A stretch of 40,537 nt of DNA from Nitrospirota bacterium (GCA_016212185.1 JACRGX010000068.1:1-40537), one strand, 5' to 3'; positions 13,422-22,800 are shown, counted from the stretch's first letter. Program-made: numbers and translations. The notes: generated by a model not told the origin, from the letters alone.

Positions 13422-14582
13422 CTATGGACTTATGGTTATTGCCCTTGCCCTGTTATTATTCTTTTCATTTATCTCAGAAACAGCATTATTTGCATCCGCC
13501 CTGCTAATGATATAGTAAGTTCCGGCAGTTGTGCCTGATGGTATTGTCACGCGGGCACGCCCGAGGCTTGTAGCGCCGGAGGTAAGTGACGGTATACTCC
13601 TGCTTCCAAGGAGGATATCACTTGCTTCGTATGTTGCATTAGTTGAGAGATAATATTTAGTGGTTGATGCGCCTGCTGAAGTCGTGCCCTGATTCTTTGT
13701 TGTATCGGATATTGTAATGCTCTGCCCTGCAGTTGCAGTTGACGGAACTGATAAGGCAGAGATAATGAGGTCAGGCATACAGCCTTCGTCTATCAGTCCG
13801 TCACAGTCGTTATCAATACCATCGCAGACCTCAGTCTGCGGCGTCCCAGGTGTGCAGGTGTCTACCGTTGAACCATTCTGGCAGATTAATTCTCCTGTTA
13901 ATAAGCAGACACCCATGCCGCAGGTTGTCGGTGTTGGGATATAACCATCATCAGCTATTCCATTACAATTTTCGTCAATTCCGTTGCAGTTGTCGTCATT
14001 TCCTGTCGGCTGACCAGGTTGACAGGTATCAATAAGCAGTCCGTTCTGACAGATTAACTCACCAGTTGCCTGACATACACCTACACCGCATGTTGTTGGT
14101 ATAGGTACATAATCGTTATCAATACAAAGGATACTAAAAGTACCTGAAGTGGCACTTGAAGGAATTACAACTCCCATTGTATCAGTGAGCTTAGTAAAAG
14201 TGAAATTAAGTAAGGTACTGTCTCCCGGGTTGCCAACCACATTAAACACAAGACCTGCCAGACTCCCACTACCTCCTGACAGCCCGGTCAGTGAGGTATC
14301 TAAACCTCCAACTATTATTTGTCCAGCAGTATTAATATTAGTAGTTATCATCCATCCGGTAGTTAAATTCCCTCCCACTGCTCCTGTGGCTCGAAGTACT
14401 GACAAATCATAGGTAATAGTAAACTGAAACCCTGCTATTCCTGCGGCATTGTCTACCATCACAGGAATCTCAATCATTACCCCTGCATCCACCTGTGTGT
14501 CCGGTATTGAGACTACTGCTGAAAATGCACTGACAGGTAAAAACATTGCAACACAAAACAATAAAATTTCCCATCTTCTCAT
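13422..14582 (-). CDS. Secreted protein: cohesin domain, two MopE-type Cys/Asp motifs, CARDB domain
   Basis: 386 residues with signal peptide MRRWEILLFCVAMFLPVSAFSA. Residues ~22-150 are a cohesin domain: VMIEIPVMVDNAAGIAGFQF, TYDLSVLRATG and LAGLVFNVVG are its usual strands. Residues ~153-268 hold two Cys-rich modules ending in NDDNCNGIDENCNG and CDGIDNDCDGLIDEGC, the calcium-type putative metal-binding motif of MopE proteins. Residues ~270-386 are a CARDB-like Ig fold (PDLIISALSVPSTATAGQ to NEKNNNRA). GGGGAGG precedes the ATG. The next gene upstream encodes a dockerin, so the two products may bind each other outside the cell. There is no anchor, so partner and location are inferred. Confidence 0.88.
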   Translation of the reverse strand: MRRWEILLFCVAMFLPVSAFSAVVSIPDTQVDAGVMIEIPVMVDNAAGIAGFQFTITYDLSVLRATGAVGGNLTTGWMITTNINTAGQIIVGGLDTSLTGLSGGSGSLAGLVFNVVGNPGDSTLLNFTFTKLTDTMGVVIPSSATSGTFSILCIDNDYVPIPTTCGVGVCQATGELICQNGLLIDTCQPGQPTGNDDNCNGIDENCNGIADDGYIPTPTTCGMGVCLLTGELICQNGSTVDTCTPGTPQTEVCDGIDNDCDGLIDEGCMPDLIISALSVPSTATAGQSITISDTTKNQGTTSAGASTTKYYLSTNATYEASDILLGSRSIPSLTSGATSLGRARVTIPSGTTAGTYYIISRADANNAVSEINEKNNNRARAITISP

Positions 14583-14597
14583 CTTAATTTTCCTCCC

Positions 14598-14693
14598 CTT
14601 TCAGTTGTTAGTTCTAAGTTCTTAGTTCCTATTTTTAAGTTCCCAGTTCCTTAACTCTTAACTTCTAACTTAACTTTTAACTTTTAACTCTTT
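14598..14693. repeat. Heptad array between the cohesin and dockerin genes
   Basis: GTTAGTT, CTAAGTT, CTTAGTT and TTAAGTT units pass into CTTAACT, TCTAACT and TTTAACT units, which are roughly their reverse complement. The array therefore forms a loose inverted repeat. It fills the whole gap and could act as a weak hairpin between the two genes. Confidence 0.75.
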
Positions 14694-16439
14694 TTATATA
14701 CATCCCCTCAGCGGGTCTAACTCCAGCGCTCCCCTTAAAACAAGAATTACATCTACAATATCTATCACGCCGTCTCCGTTCATGTCCCCGCATTCCTGCA
14801 AACACTGCGCCATGGGGTCTAATTCCAATGCACACCTCAATGTAAGTATCACATCAACTATGTCAATCCCTTTGTCTATGTTTACATCACCCATATATCT
14901 GTCAAACGTGTTTGGATTACAATCATCATCAATGCCGTTGTTGTATATCTCAGAAGCTCCGGGATTGACTGAGGGATTAGAGTCGTTACAGTCTACCTGC
15001 CCGCAATTCCCGCCCTGAATAGAATATCCATCTTGGTCGTTGTCTGTGCATGATGGAATATCGCAAACATCGCCTATACCATCATTATCAGAATCTGTCT
15101 GTTCAGGATTGTAGAGCGTTGAACAGTTGTCGCAAGTATTTCCCACACCGTCGCCTGAATAACCTTGTCCATTAATACCCTGTTGATAGTGATTATATGC
15201 CTCTGCAGATGTTATCGCCCTGCCGTATATTGCTACTTCATCAAGAAGTCCGTTGAACATCCCTCCATAGGGGCTGCCACCGATTAATGCCGTTCCGCTC
15301 AGCGTTGTGTTAAATGTCCTTGCATAATTAAGTTCCTCATTGCCGTCAACATAAAGCTTGGCATTGCCTGCTCCGTCATATGTTAATGCCACATGATGCC
15401 ATTGGTTGTTATCAACCAGTGTGCTTCCGCAACGCTCAAACGACCCGCCGCCCCAGTTGCCAATACATAAATATCCGTCTCCCCATACCATCAGATACAC
15501 TGCATTCTCTGGTGCGGGGTTCCCATACCATAATATTACCTGAGTATCATTGACTGCTGTCTTAAACCATGCCTCTATTGTACGTGCGCTGTTTCCGGCA
15601 GGGAAGTTGGTATCAGACACGCTTACATAACTGCTTGAATCAAAGCTTAATGCACTGCCTGCCTTACCGGTTGTCCATGCGGCTCCGGTTATCATTCCAT
15701 TGTTTGAACCGGTAAAGTCATTAGCAATACTTCCGCTTCCTTCGTCAAACTTCCAATATGAAATTGCATCAGACATTTCGCTGTCCGCCTGGTCGGGGTT
15801 GTAAGTTATAGGACAGTTGTCAATAGAATTAGCTACGCCGTCTAAATCTGCATCCATTAAGGCTATTCCGTCACAATCCTCATCTATCTCGTTATTTGGT
15901 ATCTCTGTGTCTGGCTGTCCCGGTGTGCATGTGTCATGAATTGAACCGCCTGTACAAACTAATGCCCCTGTCCTTGCACATGCGCCTATACCGCAATATG
16001 TCGTGGTTGATGCATAATTCTCATCTGCAGTACCGCTGCAGTTCTCATCTACACCATTGCAATTGGAGTCTGATGCATCGGGATGGATATTTGGATTGTT
16101 GTCATCACAGTCATTACCCGCTGTTGTCTGACAGTTTGCAGGCTGACAGCTAATACCGGAACACGTGCCGTCAATTAATGAATTCACATGCCCGTCACTG
16201 TCTTTGTCGCAGTAGTAATTTATAGTTGGAACTGTTGTAATTTTAGATGTGCAGTTGCCCACTTCGTCGTAAACATACACGGTTGTTGATCCATTTTCAT
16301 ATTCTATTCGTATCAGCTGGTTCAGGTCGTCATAAACAAAATTAATCGTTTCAGCATAAGAGGCGATAACAAATTGACAGCAGATAAATATGATGATACC
16401 GACGGATATCAATACATGATACTTCAGTTTTACACTCAT
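14694..16439 (-). CDS. Secreted multidomain protein: YD repeat, TSP3/MopE calcium motifs, LamG domain, C-terminal dockerin
   Basis: About 581 residues from ATG at 16439. GGAGGGG lies 8 bp upstream; an ATG two codons earlier is too close to it. A signal peptide (ISVGIIIFICCQFVIASYAE) comes first, then one YD repeat (FVYDDLNQLIRIEYENGSTT, then YDEVGNCTSKI). MopE- and thrombospondin-3-type Asp-rich loops (DADLDGVANSIDNCP, DSDNDGIGDVCD) flank a LamG-like lectin fold (SYWKFDEGSGSIAND, NNQWHHVALTYDGAG, LDEVAIYGRA). The C-terminus is a dockerin with two calcium loops: GDVNIDKGIDIVDVILTLR and GDMNGDGVIDIVDVILVLR. It sits upstream of the cohesin gene and downstream of the Rhs cassettes. A carbohydrate- or surface-binding role is inferred. 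Confidence 0.88.
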   Translation of the reverse strand: MSVKLKYHVLISVGIIIFICCQFVIASYAETINFVYDDLNQLIRIEYENGSTTVYVYDEVGNCTSKITTVPTINYYCDKDSDGHVNSLIDGTCSGISCQPANCQTTAGNDCDDNNPNIHPDASDSNCNGVDENCSGTADENYASTTTYCGIGACARTGALVCTGGSIHDTCTPGQPDTEIPNNEIDEDCDGIALMDADLDGVANSIDNCPITYNPDQADSEMSDAISYWKFDEGSGSIANDFTGSNNGMITGAAWTTGKAGSALSFDSSSYVSVSDTNFPAGNSARTIEAWFKTAVNDTQVILWYGNPAPENAVYLMVWGDGYLCIGNWGGGSFERCGSTLVDNNQWHHVALTYDGAGNAKLYVDGNEELNYARTFNTTLSGTALIGGSPYGGMFNGLLDEVAIYGRAITSAEAYNHYQQGINGQGYSGDGVGNTCDNCSTLYNPEQTDSDNDGIGDVCDIPSCTDNDQDGYSIQGGNCGQVDCNDSNPSVNPGASEIYNNGIDDDCNPNTFDRYMGDVNIDKGIDIVDVILTLRCALELDPMAQCLQECGDMNGDGVIDIVDVILVLRGALELDPLRGCI

Positions 16440-16574
16440 TTCCATATCCCCTCCATTTTTATGGGTATAGTACTTCAATAAGTCATACAGAATTATAAAC
16501 TGTATTGCCTGTTAAATATGTTATACAAGTTTCTTACCATTACGGCTAAATATTAATTATATGACAACTCTGTT
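16440..16574 (-). promoter_or_regulatory. Gap upstream of the dockerin gene, possible promoter
   Basis: This AT-rich gap has a TATAAT on the minus strand at 16497-16492, about 50 bp before the start. The -35 region is poor. No terminator from the Rhs side is clear. Confidence 0.35.
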
Positions 16575-16813
16575 TCAAACTCGCTGCTTTGACGCTCTCA
16601 TCTTTCTGCTTTCATCAGTAAACATAAGATTCACATCCCCACCGTCAAAGCCGATTGGTCTTCGCTTATGAAGACCCTGTAAGGCTCGTCCAGTCCATAG
16701 GGCGCAAAGTCAGTATCTGTGCGGAGTTGGAAGGTTTCGGTGTAAATTGTCATGTCCCCCCTTTTCAGGACTTTTTTGAAGAATCGTATCCGTAATTTTA
16801 TATTTTCCCCCAT
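16575..16813 (-). pseudogene. Degenerate Rhs C-terminal cassette (frameshifted, tip lost)
   Basis: It begins like the two intact cassettes: KLRIRFFKKVLKRGDMTIY, then DEPYRVFISED. One base is then missing relative to the others, so the frame reads QSALTVGM and stops. In the shifted frame GFDGGDVNLM continues and then runs into unrelated FTDESRKMRASKQRV and a stop at 16575. The usual AYVGNNP...DPLGL and any toxin tip are absent. No immunity gene follows, because the next feature is the dockerin gene. It is best read as the decayed end of the cassette array. Confidence 0.75.
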
Positions 16814-16854
16814 GTCCGTGTCTGACCCCTTATTCTTCTGACCCCTTATTCTTT
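16626..16854 (-). repeat. Rhs cassette boundary block, copy R1
   Basis: This homologous block starts on the minus strand with AAAGAATAAGGGGTCAG and runs through the KVLKRGDMTIY...YRVFISED coding part. It resembles 17499-17752 and 19129-19391. Here the AGAATAAGGGGTCAG start is duplicated in tandem. The stop codon of the preceding gene lies inside the block. Confidence 0.75.
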
Positions 16855-17232
16855 TTCCTGTTTCATCCGCTTATTATGCGCTCTATAGGAAAAAACTGTT
16901 CCTACAACGCTCAAAATGCTAAGGATAATGTTAATCGGATATGGAAACCATAAAGCAAAATTAACAATGGCCACTAAACAAACTATTGAGTACTCGTATA
17001 CTCTAATCTTCAATCCTTTTCGGCCCCGTTGCGAAACAATTCTTATCCCTATCGATAGGGCGATCCAGCTCCCATAATGTGTTAGGGCCTTAATAGATAA
17101 TTTGCCACCAAGCAACGGAGCAACAAGGCAAATAGAGAAAATAATCACAGACAGTATTAAGAAGAGATTAGCAATCGTATATGTCATGCCATAGACTTCT
17201 TTCTTATCCGTCAATTTGTTTCTTATTTGCAT
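16846..17232 (-). CDS. Small four-span membrane protein, candidate immunity protein of cassette 3
   Basis: 128 residues that I do not recognise as a named family. Hydrophobic segments are at about residues 18-38 (TIANLFLILSVIIFSICLVA), 52-64, 80-95 (YSIVCLVAIVNFALWF) and 98-115 (INIILSILSVVGTVF), with a basic tail KRMKQEKE. The start overlaps the stop of the Rhs tip gene by 10 bp (ATGCAAATAA). An alternative start MTYTIANLF is at 17187. In Rhs loci the gene straight after a tip usually encodes its immunity protein. The tip has long hydrophobic stretches, so an inner-membrane guard would fit. The role is inferred from position only. Confidence 0.6.
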   Translation of the reverse strand: MQIRNKLTDKKEVYGMTYTIANLFLILSVIIFSICLVAPLLGGKLSIKALTHYGSWIALSIGIRIVSQRGRKGLKIRVYEYSIVCLVAIVNFALWFPYPINIILSILSVVGTVFSYRAHNKRMKQEKE

Positions 17233-17738
17233 GTCTGGTTATTCCCAAGCCTTTCAATTCCTGTTGATATTCTATCAATTGAGTCTGCTCCCGCTTCAAT
17301 TGCAGCTCCACCAAATATTACTGGTATCCACCAAGCTTCTGGTCCTGCCGCAAGACCTACGGCGGATGCTACTCCCATAGAGACAGAAAAACCACCTTCA
17401 ATTCCACCGGTAACAATATCTGCAATTGGGGCAACATAATTTGAATTTGGAAACGCCTCCGAAAAAGAAGGTATTTGGAGAAGCGGATTATCGAATAATC
17501 CTAATGGATCAATTCTATTCACCGGATTATTTCCCACATACGCCATGAGATTCACATCGCCACCATCAAAGCCAATCGGGTCTTCGCTTATGAAGACCCT
17601 GTAAGGCTCATCTAATCCAATGGGCGCAAAATCAGTATCTATGCGGGTTTGGAAGGTTTCTGTGTAAATCGTCATGTCCCCCCTTTTCAGGACTTTTTTG
17701 AAGTATCGTATCCGTAATTTAGTATCTTTGTCCATCAC
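17223..17738 (-). CDS. Orphan Rhs C-terminal cassette 3 with a hydrophobic tip
   Basis: 171 residues. Residues 1-80 are the shared cassette start: KLRIRYFKKVLKRGDMTIY, then DEPYRVFISEDPIGFDGGDV, MAYVGNNPVNRIDPLGL. The last motif is the Rhs core end, after which toxins are exchanged. Residues ~81-171 are the tip: VAPIADIVTGGIEGGFSVS, MGVASAVGLAAGPEAWWIPV and IFGGAAIEAGADSIDRI. It is Gly/Ala-rich and largely apolar, so membrane insertion is possible. No catalytic motif is seen. There is no YD-repeat body. The gene could be silent until recombined onto the full Rhs gene upstream, or translated alone; I see no strong ribosome binding site before ATG. The membrane-protein gene overlaps its end. 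Confidence 0.72.
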   Translation of the reverse strand: MMDKDTKLRIRYFKKVLKRGDMTIYTETFQTRIDTDFAPIGLDEPYRVFISEDPIGFDGGDVNLMAYVGNNPVNRIDPLGLFDNPLLQIPSFSEAFPNSNYVAPIADIVTGGIEGGFSVSMGVASAVGLAAGPEAWWIPVIFGGAAIEAGADSIDRISTGIERLGNNQTCK

Positions 17739-17752
17739 AGACCTTATTCTTT
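17499..17752 (-). repeat. Rhs cassette boundary block, copy R2
   Basis: A ~254-bp block from AAAGAATAAGGTCTG (17752) to the DPLGL codons (17499). It is homologous to R1 and R3, and its first bases form the end and stop of the TPR gene. Confidence 0.75.
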
Positions 17753-18787
17753 CTTCCCCTTAATTTTGTATTCACGCATCCAGTCTTCCCTCTTGACGTC
17801 CTCACGCCACGGCTTGCCTGCCTTATAAGATTCTAATTGCGGGACTAACTTTAAGTTATCAATCAGATTCTCATTATTATTTTTTTTAAGTAACGTAATG
17901 GCTTTTTCCACTGTCTGGATTGCCTCTTTGAAATTACCCAATTCAGCATAAGCTGCAGCCGGGGTACCTACGAAAACCACTTCATCAGGATTGAGGTCGC
18001 CAGCTTTTAGAGCTAATTTTAACGCCTTAGCTCCATTTCTAAACCTGCTGTCGGGACAGGTGGACAATAGCCAGGAATAGTTGTTGTATACTAGTGCTTT
18101 TTTCGGGTCTAATTCTATGGCTTTTTCGTAATCAATAATTGCGGAAGCATACTCTCTTTTCTCATGCCACGTGTTCGCACGGTTGAATACTGCCTGCGCA
18201 TACTTTGGATTTATCTGTATAGCTTTTGTGTAATCAGAGATGGCATTATCAAAATTACCTTTCTCGTACCATGCCTCTGCCCGGGAATAATACGCTTCAG
18301 CTTTAGTGGGATCGATTTTTATTCCCTCAGAGTAATCATCAATGGCACGACTGTAATCTTCAATCTTAAACCACGCGTATGCCCGCTTAAAATATAGATC
18401 AATCCTTGTTAAATTATCTGGATTAAACTGCAGAGCCTTAGTAAAATCAGAGATTGCAAGGTCATAATTACCCTTTTTGCTTAATATTGTCCCCCGATTA
18501 AAATATGCATCAATACATTCTTTATCTATTTCCAATGCCATTGTGTAATCAGCAATAGCTTTTTCCATTTCGTTCATATAGTCCCAAACAAGTCCGCGAT
18601 TATAGTATGCTTTTGCGCTGCGTGGATTTATTTTCAGAGCCTCGTTATATCTTTTTATAGCAGATTCATAGTTTCCAGCCCTGGCGTCGCGGTTTCCCCA
18701 GTCAATCATGTAACCTTCCTCTGTGCATCCAATTAATAATAGGCAGGTAATTACTAAGCACCAAATAATAACGTTAGAACTTTTCAT
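17744..18787 (-). CDS. TPR-repeat lipoprotein, downstream of Rhs cassette 2
   Basis: 347 residues. A lipoprotein signal (IIWCLVITCLLLIGC) has its lipid cysteine near residue 21. Then come about seven tetratricopeptide repeats of the form AYYNRGLVWDYMNEMEKAIADY and AYYSRAEAWYEKGNFDNAISDY, up to about residue 250. A last helical part and a charged tail (WREDVKREDWMREYKIKGKKE) follow. TPRs bind other proteins. Since it starts 15 bp after the cassette 2 tip, with TAGGAG before ATG, it may be that tip's immunity or carrier protein. An ordinary TPR lipoprotein carried along is the other option. The end lies in boundary block R2. Confidence 0.78.
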   Translation of the reverse strand: MKSSNVIIWCLVITCLLLIGCTEEGYMIDWGNRDARAGNYESAIKRYNEALKINPRSAKAYYNRGLVWDYMNEMEKAIADYTMALEIDKECIDAYFNRGTILSKKGNYDLAISDFTKALQFNPDNLTRIDLYFKRAYAWFKIEDYSRAIDDYSEGIKIDPTKAEAYYSRAEAWYEKGNFDNAISDYTKAIQINPKYAQAVFNRANTWHEKREYASAIIDYEKAIELDPKKALVYNNYSWLLSTCPDSRFRNGAKALKLALKAGDLNPDEVVFVGTPAAAYAELGNFKEAIQTVEKAITLLKKNNNENLIDNLKLVPQLESYKAGKPWREDVKREDWMREYKIKGKKE

Positions 18788-18802
18788 AGTTATAAGCTGC
18801 TC

Positions 18803-19366
18803 CTATTTACACATGGTCATTATTTTATTATAAACAGGTTTCATCATATCAATAGGATGAATTATTGTTTCGTATATATTAGTGTCAAGGGCATTCTTAA
18901 ATGCAATCGGCATTGTTAATATAGTTACAGCCGCAGTTGGCAGATCCTTATATGCATCTTTAATGCCCATATTATCTAACATTGCATCATGCTGTATCGA
19001 TGTTTCATAGAGATTAGGCACATTACGTTCAAAGAACACCATTCCTGAATCACCGGGGCGTAAGCCTTTTCTTGCACTTTCGGACCCCATAACCGGCGGA
19101 TCATCCTTCCCACGCAGCCACTGCGCCAACCCCAATGGATCAATCAGAAGCATTGGATTATTTCCGACATACGCCATCAGATTCACATCCCCCCCCTCAA
19201 AGCCGATCGGGTCTTCGCTTATGAAGACCCTGTAAGGCTCGTCTAATCCATAGGGCGCAAAGCCAATATCTTCGCGGGCTTGTAAGGTTTCAGCGTAAAT
19301 TGTCATGTCCCCCCTTTTCAGGACTTTTTTGAAGTATCGTATGCGTAATTTTGTATTTTGTCCCAT
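18803..19366 (-). CDS. Orphan Rhs C-terminal cassette 2 with an unrecognised tip
   Basis: 187 residues. The shared start (KLRIRYFKKVLKRGDMTIY, DEPYRVFISEDPIGFEGGDV, MAYVGNNPMLLIDPLGL) covers residues 1-80. The tip covers ~81-187: AQWLRGKDDPPVMGSESARK, GLRPGDSGMVFFERNVPNLY, ETSIQHDAMLDNMGIKDAYK and a mostly helical end. The His-Asp pair in QHDAMLD is a possible catalytic or metal site, but I do not recognise the fold. No YD body is present. It lies 16 bp after the lipoprotein gene of the main Rhs unit, with a weak AGGG before ATG. It may be a spare tip for exchange onto the full-length gene. Confidence 0.72.
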   Translation of the reverse strand: MGQNTKLRIRYFKKVLKRGDMTIYAETLQAREDIGFAPYGLDEPYRVFISEDPIGFEGGDVNLMAYVGNNPMLLIDPLGLAQWLRGKDDPPVMGSESARKGLRPGDSGMVFFERNVPNLYETSIQHDAMLDNMGIKDAYKDLPTAAVTILTMPIAFKNALDTNIYETIIHPIDMMKPVYNKIMTMCK

Positions 19367-19391
19367 GTCCGTGCCTGACCCTTTATTCTTT
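19129..19391 (-). repeat. Rhs cassette boundary block, copy R3
   Basis: A ~263-bp block from AAAGAATAAAGGGTCAGGC (19391) to the DPLGL codons (19129). It shares its order and most bases with R1 and R2. It also supplies the last codons and stop of the upstream lipoprotein gene. Confidence 0.75.
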
Positions 19392-19844
19392 TTTCCATTC
19401 TATAACTTTCAGCTTAAGCCATTTCCCACGTAAACTGTATCCTTCCTGAATGACCTGAAACTTGGCATTCTGGGGTGTAAACCAATTATCCTTTCCAAGT
19501 CCAGAAAAATCTCCTTTCCCTCGGGGGTGCATAAAATAATGCGCCACTTTGTTATCCTTCATAAATACCAACAGGGTATCTCCTTCTGATACGCCCATAG
19601 ACAATTCATTGGTTTTTAGAAACCGCTGACCTATTAAATTTTGGATTGTATCACGGCTTTCATAAGGATCAAAAATATACAACCTGTCCCATTTGAAACT
19701 CGTCAATTCAGAAAGATTAATTATTGTACCCTCACCCCTTGAAACTTTTTTAGCAATAGCTGACGAAACAGAGCTCTCATATTCTCGACAGCCAAGAAAC
19801 GCGATTACGCAGATACACAAACAAAGAAGAAAGTTTGTTTTCAT
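19383..19844 (-). CDS. Small lipoprotein, candidate immunity protein of the full-length Rhs protein
   Basis: 153 residues, with a signal and probable lipobox (LCLCICVIAFLGC, Cys19). I do not recognise the family. The mature part is mixed: NLSELTSFKWDRLYIFDPYE, LVFMKDNKVAHYFMHPRGKG and KWLKLKVIEWKKE. The start codon overlaps the Rhs stop as TAATG, so translation is coupled and the two are made together. That is the usual place for an Rhs immunity gene. A periplasm-facing lipoprotein fits a toxin acting in the envelope or entering through it. This role is inferred from position. Confidence 0.72.
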   Translation of the reverse strand: MKTNFLLCLCICVIAFLGCREYESSVSSAIAKKVSRGEGTIINLSELTSFKWDRLYIFDPYESRDTIQNLIGQRFLKTNELSMGVSEGDTLLVFMKDNKVAHYFMHPRGKGDFSGLGKDNWFTPQNAKFQVIQEGYSLRGKWLKLKVIEWKKE

Positions 19845-22800
19845 TAGTAACAGCCTTTCTTGCCTTGAGGGTTAGTTCTTAAATTGTTCGGATTAACTAG
19901 GCGACTTTCGCGAGCAGCATTGCGTCCCTCTGAATTATTGTGTAAGTCCATGAGCCCTTCTCTCCATGGCTGATCATCGTTTATCCAATTGTCTATTTCA
20001 TGACCTAAACCTGCAGACCATGCTGTGAAGCTGTTTGTTTCCTCAGCAGTCCTCCTACTCCATTCTGCATGACGCATTGCATCACCTGTATCATTGTGAT
20101 GTCCAGCAAATCTCTCCATTTCTTGATCATGAATTTCATACGCTCTTCCGTAATTGGCTGGGAGATCCCACCAATCTCCAACAGCCAACCCCAACGGATC
20201 AATCAACAGTACGGGGTTGTTCAACACATAAGCATAGAGGTTAATGCCCCCCTCAAAGCCGATCGGGTCTTCGCTTATAAATCGTCCAACCTCCGGATCG
20301 TAATATCTTGCCCGCATGTAATAGAATCCATTCGGCTCGGTCATAACCCCATGTTGACCAACAAATTTGAAAGGCTGCTGCACTGCTTCAACCTGGTTCA
20401 CAACATTCCCAAATGGATCATACGAATATTTATTTACCATAGCTTGCGTTGAATCCGTCATTGCAATCGTACTACCGACTGCATTAAAGTGATAACAGTA
20501 TGTTTGATTAGTCGGCGTAACCATTGCAAGCAATCCAGCGCCGTATATATAGTATTTTGTGATATTATTATTTCCATCCGCCTCTGCAAGGAGATTCCCT
20601 CCTGTGTCGTAGATGTAACGAGTCTCAATGCCATTCCTTACCGCCTTCAACCTCTTGCCACTTCCGTCATAGTAGAAGGTTGTTGTTCCAGCTATGCTCT
20701 TTAAACGGTGTTCGTAATCAAAGGTGTAAGCACCCCCTGCCTTACTATTCAACTGTCCCTCGTCATCATAACCAAAACTTGTCGTATTAGCTGTTAAGAG
20801 ACGATTCTTTTTTGTGTTGTAAGTGTATGAAACATCGGCCGGGTTCGGTATCTGTGTCAACGGCTCATTCTGCACAACCTGTGTTCGGTTGCCGTTGCCG
20901 TCTAATGTAAAACTATAACTTGCCAATATCGTGGTATCCGACTTTTTATTATCGAAAGCAGTCAAACGATTAGCATTGTCATAACCATACGTAGTCACTG
21001 TTCCGTTGAAATTTGTCAAACTCGTTAATCTTCCTGCATCATCATAATTATACGTTGCAGTCTGACTTAACCAGTTGGTTACTGTCTTTAAGCGATTCAA
21101 TGCGTCATAAGTATAATTCACCGTCTTATTGCCGGGATAAGTAATTGATGTAAGATTGCCTGCTGCGTCATATCCATAGGCAACTGCAAATCCATTCGCA
21201 TCTGTCTGCGATGTCAGCCGTCCGACTGCATCATAGCCATAACTGCTGCTTCCAATCGCTTCCTGCATCCCTGTAAGCTGATCATACTGGTCGTACGTAA
21301 AATGGACTGTAGAAGAATCCGGATATGTTATCGTATCCGGTTTATCTGTCGGCGTGTATGAATAAGTAATGGTCTGATTATTCCGGTCTTTCCTGCTTGC
21401 AAGCCTTCCTGCATCGTCATATGTAAGGATGGTGTCCTTCAAAAGCGGGTCTGTCTTCTTCGTCAGCAAACTGCGTTTGTCATAAACAAAACTCGTGGTT
21501 GAAGTTACTTGATCAGTCAAGTCCGTCATTCTTCCTATCGAATCATACGAATAATCTATTGCCGGATGGCTACCGACTTTTATGGTGTCAGGATTTCCGT
21601 AACTGTCGTAAGTCAATGTAGTCATTGTTGCGCGCCCGTCTGTTACCGTATTCTTCAAGCCGTTAGCATAATAAGTGGAACTGTTCTGATACAGTCCGCT
21701 GTCTATGGGATTGAGACTTGAATCATATCGAATGCCGAACTTTGACAATATCGGATGATGTTCGCTGTCATACTCAAGATGAGTCCCGTGGTATATGTGA
21801 TCAACGGTGTCGGTCAGCCTGAATTGGGCATCGTAATTATAGTCGGTAATAAGACCCAGCGCATTTATGCTTGCGATGAGATTATGATTGCCGTCATAAT
21901 AAAACCATGACGGATTTGCTTTCGCGTCAACCGTCTCTACCACATGGTTTTGCCCGTCGTATTGGGTTGTTTTTGAATTTCCAAGCGCATTCTGTTCACC
22001 GACTGTCCGCTTCTTGTCGTCAATGAAATAAATTGTCTGATTCCCGGATTCTTCGCGAATATTTCTGAAGCCTGAGAAGTAATAATTATGCGTTGTACTC
22101 GTCCCGCCCTGACGGGGCTCCACCTGCTGTTTTACTCTGCCGAGGCTGTCATAGGTATTGGTGACGGTTGTTATGCTCAACGGATTTGTCTGGCCTGTTA
22201 TCCTGTGGTCTGTATTGTATCCGTAACTCCACGCTTTGTTTTCAGGGTCGGTGTAAGTATTCAGATTGTCATTGGGATCATATCCATAAGACGCAGTCCT
22301 GCCGGCAGAATCAGCAACAGCAGTAAGTTTATCTCCTGTATATTGCAGGGTTAGTGTGCGATTAATTGCATCCGTCACTGTAGTCAAATTATTTCCGCTG
22401 TAAGTAAATGTCAAGGAGTTGCCGTCAACATCGGTCCATGAACTGACCCTGTTATTGGCATTAAAATCAATCACTGTGCCGAATCGCTCCTGCAATTGAT
22501 ACAATCCTGTCTGTTTTGTGAGTTTCGTGGTAACACCCGGCGGGGAGTTAAAGCTTCCATCCGGCAGCATGATATAAGTCAAAACCCTGTCCTGCAAATG
22601 GACCGATACGGCGTTTTCAAAAAGCTCATCCATGGACCATTTATTGACCAATACCGCTGTAGCCCATTCTTTGACAGCAGGCATAGATGAACTCATAAGA
22701 TCGAGAGTTACAACGGATGCTACCAGTGAAGCAACTGCATCCACAGGTTGTCGCATTGCAAGACCGGCATCCACGTCGCTGTGAATGTTGAGATAGATGT

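Noticed and set aside
13422-16439. Cellulosome cluster suggested by cohesin and dockerin
   Set aside because: No glycoside hydrolase, scaffoldin with multiple cohesins, or S-layer anchor is present. Only the domain pair itself is supported.
17223-19366. Two separate complete Rhs genes
   Set aside because: Both frames lack YD repeats and an N-terminal body. They start in a shared boundary block, so they are orphan C-terminal cassettes.
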